Origin: Aphanocapsa lilacina HA4352-LM1
GTDB taxonomy: Bacteria > Cyanobacteriota > Cyanobacteriia > Gloeobacterales > Gloeobacteraceae
Direction of reading: 5' to 3'
DNA: 36,078 nucleotides
Assembly (NCBI GenBank): GCA_019359725.1
Contig: JAHHGR010000048.1
Coordinates: forward strand, 1 to 36,078
The position numbers and the translations under genes were made by a program. The notes under the pieces are model-generated. The model was not told where the DNA came from. It was given only the letters and a program-made list of their open reading frames with translations, and did not search any database. Below, piece after piece: positions 1-7,200 of the stretch. Position 1 is the first letter of the stretch. Every line of letters starts with the position of its first letter.

Positions 1-8
1 TGCACAGA

Positions 9-198
9 CTGTATAACAAGCTGATTTTAGGGATGTCAATTGCAGGGGTAAATTTTTATACAGAGCAATTTTCCGGAGTGCAACCGGCAGCACAAAGCGC
101 GTTCCAGGAGGATCGGGAGCGGTTATTGGGTTTTGAAAATTGGCTTGTATACGGTTTTACACGGACGTTGACACGCCAAAAAACCGCTTGTTATACAG
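9..198. repeat. Repeated TATAC-centred motif, including a perfect 13-bp inverted pair
   Basis: CTGTATAACAAGC at 9-21 is the exact reverse complement of GCTTGTTATACAG at 186-198. A partial copy, TTATACAG, lies at 56-63, and a variant, GGCTTGTATACGG, at 142-154. The copy at 186-198 overlaps the proposed -10 element of the operon promoter, which is where a repressor would bind. The match and spacing are read directly from sequence; the operator function is inference. The PadR protein encoded at 12550 is one candidate ligand, but nothing ties it to this motif. Confidence 0.45.
168..197 (+). promoter_or_regulatory. Candidate sigma70-type promoter of the enediyne operon
   Basis: A consensus -35 hexamer TTGACA (168-173) is followed after 18 bases by TATACA (192-197), which matches four of six -10 positions including TATA. 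Transcription would start near 205, giving an untranslated leader of about 135 bases before the UnbL start at 341. The -10 is embedded in one arm of the repeated TATAC motif, so repression by occlusion is plausible. This is a pattern match only. Confidence 0.45.
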
Positions 199-340
199 AC
201 GATGTCACCGCACCGGCAAGAGCGCCGTTTCGCGGTGTTGCCTTCAGATTGCTCCCATGCAAACACCGATCGCGCCACCGAAATGCCGGGGGGCCGCAGG
301 CCGCTTTTTGACGATTTGAACTTTACGAGCAGGTGCACAC

Positions 341-1318
341 ATGGTTTCAGCTTCAGGGTGGATACGTAAATCCCTGTTTGGTTTGTCGGTCAAAGAAGCC
401 GATTTTGCATTTCGCGGCTTTCGCGGCGGCGATCCCGCCACCCGGCGGCGCATCGAACAGGTGATCGCTACATTTGTGCGGGCCTACAACCACGGCCTGG
501 AAGACCCGAGCGACGCGGTGTTGCGCGGTTGCCTCGAAGGCATGGATCAAGAGGGGCGCGGTTTTGCCTATGAGGCGGCGGCGATGGCCCTGGCGCTGCT
601 CGATCACCTGACTCCCTGGAATCAGGGCCGCTTTCACCGTTACGTCAACGGTTCCGACAACGCCCACACCTACCGGGGCATCGCCGGGCCGCACCGCTAC
701 ATGGCCTACATCGGTGCAGGACTGGCCATCGCCCGCCTGGGCCGGCCGGTGGAGCCCACCTTGCGCAAGCTCGACCCGTTTTTCTGCTGGCTGGCGATGG
801 ACGGCTACGGGTTCCACCAGGGATTTTTTCAGTTCAAGCGCTATATCGACCGGCAGGAATTGCCGGAGGGGTTCACCGGTTACACCCGGCGCGCCTTCGA
901 CCAGGGCGTCGGCCGCAGCCTCTGGTTTGTCGAAGGGGCCGACGTCCAGCGCCTGCCCAAGGCGATCGCCGCCTTTGAGCAAAGCCGCCGCGCCGACCTC
1001 TGGAGCGGGGTGGGCCTTGCCTGCGCCTACGCCGGGGGCGTGCCGGTGGCGGCGATCGGGGCGCTCGCACTCTACGCGGGCGATTATTTGCCGCACTTCG
1101 CCCAGGGGGTCGCCTTTGCGGCGATGACCCGCCACCAGGCGCTCAACCCGGCCGCCCACACCGAACTGGCCTGCCAGGCAGTCTGGGGGATGCCGCTCGC
1201 CAAAGTCGGCAACCTTGCCGCCCGGGCGATGGACGGTATCCCCACCGACCGCGACGGCTACGAAGCGACCCGCAAGAGCATCCAGCACCAGTTCGCCTGG
1301 GAAGGAGCCACCCCATGA
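341..1318 (+). CDS. Enediyne biosynthesis protein, DUF1702 / UnbL family
   Basis: A 325-residue soluble protein of the DUF1702 family, the 'UnbL' member of the five-gene cassette that accompanies enediyne polyketide synthases. Its biochemical role is not established; the family is linked with UnbV and UnbU to maturation of the PKS polyene into the enediyne core. The protein starts with a basic, aromatic stretch (WIRKSLFGLS) and contains conserved-looking blocks such as FHQGFFQFKRYI (about residues 160-175) and GVGRSLWFVEGADV (about 188-201), typical of the family as I recall it. The ATG at 341 has only a weak AGG upstream. The stop overlaps the start of the next gene as ATGA (1315-1318), indicating translational coupling. 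Family assignment rests on recognition plus the gene order around it, which is diagnostic. Confidence 0.85.
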   Translation: MVSASGWIRKSLFGLSVKEADFAFRGFRGGDPATRRRIEQVIATFVRAYNHGLEDPSDAVLRGCLEGMDQEGRGFAYEAAAMALALLDHLTPWNQGRFHRYVNGSDNAHTYRGIAGPHRYMAYIGAGLAIARLGRPVEPTLRKLDPFFCWLAMDGYGFHQGFFQFKRYIDRQELPEGFTGYTRRAFDQGVGRSLWFVEGADVQRLPKAIAAFEQSRRADLWSGVGLACAYAGGVPVAAIGALALYAGDYLPHFAQGVAFAAMTRHQALNPAAHTELACQAVWGMPLAKVGNLAARAMDGIPTDRDGYEATRKSIQHQFAWEGATP

Positions 1319-3294
1319 CCGCACTGAGCTTCGAGAAACTGCGTCTGCATAGCGGTCAGATCGCGGCCGGGGCGCTCATCCTCGCTTTCTGGGGCGTCGC
1401 CCGCCTGCCGGAGTTGCCCGCTCACGAACAGCAGGCGATGGCCCAGCGCTTTCACTTTAAAGAATCGCCCCTGCCGTCGGTGCCCGGCCCGGCCCATCAG
1501 TTCATCCGCAAGGTGCATCCCGACCTGGAGCACATCGCCGCCTGGATCTCGGCCAGCGGTGCGTTTGTCGCCCTAAACGACTTCGACCGCGACGGCCTTG
1601 CCAACGACGTGTGCTACGTCGAGACGCGCACCGACCAGGTGATCGTCGCCCCGGCGCCGGGCACCGGCGAGCGCTACCGGCCCTTTACCTTCGAACCCGG
1701 CAAGCTGCCCTTTGATACAGCGAGCATCGCCCCGATGGGCTGCCAGCCGGGCGATTTCAACGAGGACGGCCGCACCGACGCGATGGTCTACTACTTCGGC
1801 CGCTCGCCGATTCTCTTTATCCAGCAACCCCCGACCCCGGCCGAGACCGGTTTCGGCCCGGCGCGCTTTGCGGCGCAGGAACTGGTACCCAAAGTCGAGC
1901 GCTGGTACACGATCGCCACGACCATGGCCGACATCGACGGCGACGGTCACCAGGATCTCTACATCGGCAACTACTTTGGCGACGGCTCGCGGCTATTGGG
2001 CGGCGGGCCGCGGGAGATTGGACGGCCCGCGGACGGCTGGATGCAGCATTCGTTCTCCCGCGGCAACATCAACGGCGGCAGCCAGCGCATCTATTTGGGC
2101 AAGGGCACCGGGCAATTTGCCGAAGCTGCCGGCTTCAAGGGCGAGATGGCGCGCAGCTGGTCGCTCGCAGTGGGTACCGCCGACATCGACGGCGATCAAC
2201 TGCCCGAAATTTATGTGGCCAACGACTTTGGTCCCGATCGCCTCTTCCACAACCGCTCCACCCCCGGCCGGGTGCGCCTGGTCTCCCTCGAAGGCGAGCG
2301 CACCCTCACCACCCCGACCTCGAAGGTGCTGGGCAAGGATTCCTTCAAGGGCATGGGCATCGACTTCGGCGACATCGACGGCGACGGTCGCCTGGATATG
2401 TTCGTCACCAACATCACCCAGCCCTTCGGCCTGCAGGAGAGCAACTTTGCATTTATCAACACCGGCAACCTGGCGGCCATGGCGGGCGGCCTCGCGCCGT
2501 TTACCGACCGCAGCGAGGCGCTCGGCATGTCGCGCAGCTACGGCTGGGGCTGGGAGGTGCGCCTCAACGACTTCGACAACGACGGTGAACTGGAGGCGCT
2601 CCAGGCGGTCGGGTTCCTGCGCGGGACGATTAACCGCTGGCCTGAACTGCAGGAGGCGGCCACCGGCAGCGACGAACTGGTCGCCAATCCCGCCACCTGG
2701 CCGCAACTGGTGTTGGGCGACGACTTGAGCAGCGATCGGCCCAATCCGTTTTTCGTGCGCGACTCGCGCGGGCGCTACTTCGACCTGGCCAAAGACATCG
2801 GCCTCGGCCGGCCGCGCGTCTCGCGGGGGATCGCCACGGCGGATGTCGACGGCGACGGCCGCCTCGACTTTGCCACCGGCGACCAGTTTACGACTTCGTA
2901 CTTCTACGCCAACCAGAGCCCCAAGAACGGTCAATTCCTGGGATTGCACGTATTGCTGCCCCCGGCCGGACAGGCGGTAGGCTCCCACAAAGTGCGCTCG
3001 GGCCATCCCGGCGCCGACACTCCCGGTCGCCCGGCGATCGGTGCGGAGGCGACGGTCGAATTGCCCGACGGCCGCCAGTTCATCTCCCAGATCGACGGCG
3101 GCAACGGCCATGCCGGCAAGCGCGCCCCCGAACTGCACTTTGGCCTGGGAACGGTGAGCGCCGGTACACCTGTGCGCGTGGCGCTGCGCTGGCGCGACGG
3201 CGAAGGCCGGGTCCATCGCGACCGCTTCGAGTTGACCACCGGCTGGCACACGGTCGTGCTCGGCCCCACCCACGCATCGAAGAAGGAGATGTAA
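1315..3294 (+). CDS. Enediyne biosynthesis protein UnbV (FG-GAP/VCBS repeats + ASPIC/UnbV domain)
   Basis: A 659-residue protein of the CRTAC1/UnbV type. One hydrophobic stretch near residues 18-32 (IAAGALILAFWGVA) is a signal anchor or uncleaved signal. The body carries repeated calcium-loop motifs of the FG-GAP/VCBS beta-propeller: DFDRDG, DFNEDG, DIDGDG, DIDGDQ, DIDGDG, DFDNDG and DVDGDG, spread over residues about 90-520. The C-terminal part (about 560-650) fits the ASPIC/UnbV domain, with GAEATVELPDGR and a glycine-rich GGNGHAG segment. The start at 1315 has AGGAG at 1303-1307, seven bases upstream. It is placed between UnbL and UnbU exactly as in enediyne cassettes. Its function is unknown in the literature I know; a membrane-anchored, extracytoplasmic propeller is what the sequence suggests. 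Confidence 0.88.
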   Translation: MTALSFEKLRLHSGQIAAGALILAFWGVARLPELPAHEQQAMAQRFHFKESPLPSVPGPAHQFIRKVHPDLEHIAAWISASGAFVALNDFDRDGLANDVCYVETRTDQVIVAPAPGTGERYRPFTFEPGKLPFDTASIAPMGCQPGDFNEDGRTDAMVYYFGRSPILFIQQPPTPAETGFGPARFAAQELVPKVERWYTIATTMADIDGDGHQDLYIGNYFGDGSRLLGGGPREIGRPADGWMQHSFSRGNINGGSQRIYLGKGTGQFAEAAGFKGEMARSWSLAVGTADIDGDQLPEIYVANDFGPDRLFHNRSTPGRVRLVSLEGERTLTTPTSKVLGKDSFKGMGIDFGDIDGDGRLDMFVTNITQPFGLQESNFAFINTGNLAAMAGGLAPFTDRSEALGMSRSYGWGWEVRLNDFDNDGELEALQAVGFLRGTINRWPELQEAATGSDELVANPATWPQLVLGDDLSSDRPNPFFVRDSRGRYFDLAKDIGLGRPRVSRGIATADVDGDGRLDFATGDQFTTSYFYANQSPKNGQFLGLHVLLPPAGQAVGSHKVRSGHPGADTPGRPAIGAEATVELPDGRQFISQIDGGNGHAGKRAPELHFGLGTVSAGTPVRVALRWRDGEGRVHRDRFELTTGWHTVVLGPTHASKKEM

Positions 3295-3298
3295 CACG

Positions 3299-4264
3299 AT
3301 GTCAGGCAACTTGCTTCTCGGTTCCCAGACCGCCGCGGCCAGCCCGAGCAAAAGTGCTCCCAGCGATCCGCGCCTGGTCGGCCTGCGCCGCTTCGCCCTC
3401 ACCGGCACGATCTTAACGCTGTTGGGTCATACGATTCTCGGCTTCGAGGTGAGCTGGGCCTACCCGCTGGTCTCCCTGGGTACCGCCTACGCCGTCGAAG
3501 CGATTATCGAGGTGGTGGACGCCTGGGCGCGGCGGCGGCCGGTGCGCTTTTTGAACGGCAGCTGGCAGGACAAGCTCGACTTTTTCTTGCCCGCCCACAT
3601 CACCGCCGTCTCGATCGCCTTGCTCATTTACGCCAACGAAAATCTCTGGCCCGTCGCCTTCGCGGCGGCGGTCGCCGTCGCCTCCAAGACCATCTTCCGC
3701 GCCCCGTTCGGCAAAAAGACCCGCCACTTTCTCAACCCGTCCAACTTCGGGATCACTGTGACGATCCTGGTCTTCCCGTGGATCACGACGACCCCGCCCT
3801 ACCAGTTCACCGAGAACGCCATGGGGGCCATCGACTGGCTTTTGCCCCTCGTGCTGCTCTGTCTGGGCGGCATGCTCAACGCCAAAAACACCCTGCGCAT
3901 ACCACTCATCGGCGCCTGGCTCGCCGGGTTCGCCCTTCAGGGGATTGTCCGCAGCTTGATCGCCGACACGCCGATGACCGCCGCCCTCTTTCCGATGACC
4001 GGCACGGTATTCGTCCTCTACACGCTCTACATGTGTTCGGATCCGGGCACGACCCCCAGCGATCCTAAAGGCCAGGTGCTCTTCGGCTTCAGCCTCGCTG
4101 CGACCTACGGCCTGTTGATGAGCTTGCACGTACCGTTCGGCTTCTTCTTTGCCCTCACTCTGGTTTGCATCGTGCGCGGCCTCGGCCTGTACGTGCAGTC
4201 CTGGAACGAACGGACCGAGCGCCCGGGTGCGCCCAAGGCAGCCGTTCCGGCGAGCGCCGGCTAA
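3299..4264 (+). CDS. Enediyne biosynthesis membrane protein UnbU (RnfD/NqrB-like)
   Basis: A 321-residue polytopic membrane protein with about nine or ten hydrophobic segments, for example around residues 38-65, 98-135, 180-200, 215-240 and 260-305. It resembles the RnfD/NqrB family of flavin-carrying electron-transport subunits; the segment SDPGTTPSDPKGQVLFG near residues 243-260 resembles the RnfD motif DPxTxPxTPRG. In enediyne clusters this is 'UnbU'. A redox role in core formation is possible but unproven. The ATG at 3299 follows the UnbV stop by four bases, with a GGAG about 11 bases upstream. The first 28 residues are polar and probably cytoplasmic. Confidence 0.85.
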   Translation: MSGNLLLGSQTAAASPSKSAPSDPRLVGLRRFALTGTILTLLGHTILGFEVSWAYPLVSLGTAYAVEAIIEVVDAWARRRPVRFLNGSWQDKLDFFLPAHITAVSIALLIYANENLWPVAFAAAVAVASKTIFRAPFGKKTRHFLNPSNFGITVTILVFPWITTTPPYQFTENAMGAIDWLLPLVLLCLGGMLNAKNTLRIPLIGAWLAGFALQGIVRSLIADTPMTAALFPMTGTVFVLYTLYMCSDPGTTPSDPKGQVLFGFSLAATYGLLMSLHVPFGFFFALTLVCIVRGLGLYVQSWNERTERPGAPKAAVPASAG

Positions 4265-4299
4265 TCCTGTCCCATCTTATGCAAAGGGAGTTTGTCACC

Positions 4300-7200
4300 A
4301 TGACCCACGCAGTCGCGATTGTCGGCATGGCCTGCCAGTACCCGGACGCCGGTTCGCCCGCCGAGCTGTGGCAGAACGTGCTGGCCCAGCGCCGCGCCTT
4401 CCGGCAGTTTCCGGCCGAGAGGCTGAACCTGGACGATTACCAGTCCGACGACCGCACCGCCCCCGACCGCACCTACGGTCGCGAAGCCGCCCTGATCGAA
4501 GGCTACGAGTTCGACCGGGTGCGCTTTCGCGTCGGCGGCAGCGCCTACCGCTCGGCAGATCTGACCCACTGGCTCGCCCTCGATATCGCCGAGCGGGCTC
4601 TCTGCGACGCCGGATTTCCCGGCGGGGCGGGCCTACCCCTCACCGCCACCGGTGTGCTCCTGGGCAACACGCTCACCGGTGAATTCTCGCGGGCCAACAT
4701 CATGCGCCTGCGCTGGCCCTACGTGCGCCGGGTGGCCGAAGCGGTGCTCGATGAAGCGGGCATTGGCGAATCTGGGCGCCGGGAGCTGGTGATGAAGCTG
4801 GGCGAACGCTTCAAGGCACCCTTTGCACCCATCGGTGAAGACTCCCTGGCGGGCGGCCTCGCCAACACGATCGCAGGCCGCATCTGCAACTACTTCGATT
4901 TCAAAGGGGGTGGTTATACCGTCGACGGCGCCTGTAGCTCTTCGCTGTTGGCGATTGCTTCCGCCTGCACAAGTCTGGTGGCGGGGGATCTCGATGTCGC
5001 CATCGCTGGGGGCGTCGATCTAAGCCTTGACCCGTTCGAGATGGTCGGCTTCTCGAAGGCGGGAGCCCTTTCTGCAGAAGACATGCGCATCTACGACAGC
5101 CGCCCGGCGGGCTTTTTGCCGGGCGAAGGCTGCGGGATGTTGGTGCTGATGCGTCACACCGACGCTGTTATCCAGGACCGTCGCATCTACGCGGTGGTCC
5201 GCGGCTGGGGCGTCTCCTCCGACGGCAGCGGCGGGCTCACCCGTCCGGAAGTCGAAGGGCAGTTGCTGGCGCTGCGGCGTGCTTATCGCCACACGGGCTT
5301 CGGCCCCGAAAGCGTCGGCTACTTTGAAGGCCACGGCACCGGCACGGCGGTGGGCGACGAGTGCGAACTGCGCGTACTCTCCCGCGCCCGCCGGGAGGCC
5401 GACCCGCAGGCTCCACCCGTGGCGGTGGGGTCGATTAAAGCAATCATCGGCCACACCAAGGCCGCTGCCGGGGTGGCGGGGCTGATTAAAGCGGCGATGG
5501 CCGTGCACACGGGTATCGTGCCGCCTACCACCGGTTGCGAAGCGCCCCACAAGCAACTGACCGAGCAGACCCCGGCCCTGCGTGCCCTCAAGGCGGGTGA
5601 AGCCTGGCCCACGGGAGTGCCGCTGCGCTCGGCGGTGAGTTCGATGGGCTTCGGCGGCATCAACGCCCACATCGTCATGGAAGGCGACCCGGCTGTATCC
5701 CGGCCCCTCACCCACGCCCAGCGCACGCTGCTGCGATCGGCCCAGGACGCTGAATTGCTGCTCATCGACGCCGAGGATGGCAGTGCGCTGTTGGCCAAAG
5801 TCGAGCATCTGTTGGTCCTCGCTGCGGGGCTTTCGCGCTCGGATCTGACCGATCTGGCCGCCCGGCTCGCGGCGGATCTGGAGGGAAGACCCTGGCGGGC
5901 CGCTATCGTCGCTGTCCGTCCTCTGGACTTACATACCCGCCTGCAACAATTGATGGCGTGGCTACTGGCGGGTGAGACCCGCCGCATCGAACCTGCGGGC
6001 GGCCTCTTTCTGGCTTCCGGCCGCACTCGGCCGCGCATCGGCTTTCTCTTTCCAGGCCAGGGAGCGCCTCCCCACTTGGATGGCGGCATTTGGGCGCGTC
6101 GCTTCGAGGCGGTCCAGGCCCTCTATGGCCGGGCGAATCTTCCGGCGACAGTGACGGGAGCAGCCACCGAAATCGTCCAACCGGCCATCGTCACCGCCGC
6201 CCTGGCCGGATTGGGCGTACTCGAACGCCTCGGGGTGCGCGCTGAGATCGCTGCGGGCCATAGCCTGGGCGAACTGGTGGCCCTGCACTGGAGCGGCGCG
6301 TTGGGAGCGGAGGCGGCCATTGCGCTTGCCGCCGCCCGCGGCCGGGCGATGGGCAGCGGCAGCGGCCCGACCGGCACGATGGCGAGCATCCGGGCCACCC
6401 CCGCACAGGTTACAGAACTGATTGAAAACGAAATGGTGGTGATCGCCGGTCTCAATGCGCCCTCCCAGACCGTGATCTCCGGCCCCGCCGCGGCGATGGC
6501 GGCGGTGATCGATCGCTGCGGCGAGCGCGGGCTCGAGGCGGTGCAGATTCGTGTCTCCCACGCCTTTCATTCGCCCCTGGTGGCCCAGGCGGCAAACGCC
6601 CTGGCCGCTCATCTGCAGCATGTGCGCTTCGATCGCCCGAACCGGCCGGTGGCCTCGACCCTGACCGGTGCGCTGCTCAATCCTCAAACCGACCTGCGCG
6701 CGCATCTGGTGCGTCAGGTGACCGGGCCGGTGCGCTTTGTGGAGGCGGCCAGAACCGTTGCGGCGGGAGCGGATCTGCTCATCGAAGTCGGTCCCGGCCG
6801 GATCCTGAGCGGTCTGGCGGGTGAATTTCTGCCGGTACCCGCCATCACCCTAGACGCGGGCGGCCCTTCGCTGGTCGGGTTGCTCGCCGCTGTCGGGGCG
6901 GCTTTTGCCCTGGGGGTGCCGGTGGATGCGGAGGCGCTGTTTGCCGACCGCTTCAGCCGACCGTTCGCCCTCGATCGCAAGCCCCGCTTCTTTGTCAATC
7001 CCTGCGAACTGGCACCGAAGTCGCAGATGGCTCTTGCCGAAGCATCCGCTCCGACCGAAGCGGAGCCACCGGCAACGCCGATGGCTCCGAGCGTCGAGAC
7101 GGTGGCGACGCTCGCCCTGGTACGCGCCCTGGTGGCCGAAAAATCGGAGCTGCCTCCCGAGGCGGTCGAGCCTGAACATCGCCTCCTGAGCGATCTGCAC

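Larger units (their letters stand above)
1..340. other. Leader region upstream of the enediyne operon
   Basis: No credible protein-coding gene is seen in these 340 bases; the short open frames on both strands have no family resemblance. The region is more AT-rich than the genes that follow, and holds a candidate promoter at 168-197 and four copies of a TATAC-centred motif (see separate entries). Because the window starts here, genes further left, including a divergent extension of the cluster, cannot be excluded. Confidence 0.6.

Noticed and set aside
288..306. GGCC-GCA-GGCC palindrome followed by CTTTTTG as a terminator or attenuator in the operon leader
   Set aside because: The stem is only about four base pairs with an awkward three-base loop; not enough for a confident call.
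1993..3408. A 471-codon minus-strand open frame across UnbV
   Set aside because: It is antisense to a clearly recognised protein with repeated motifs and has no motif of its own.
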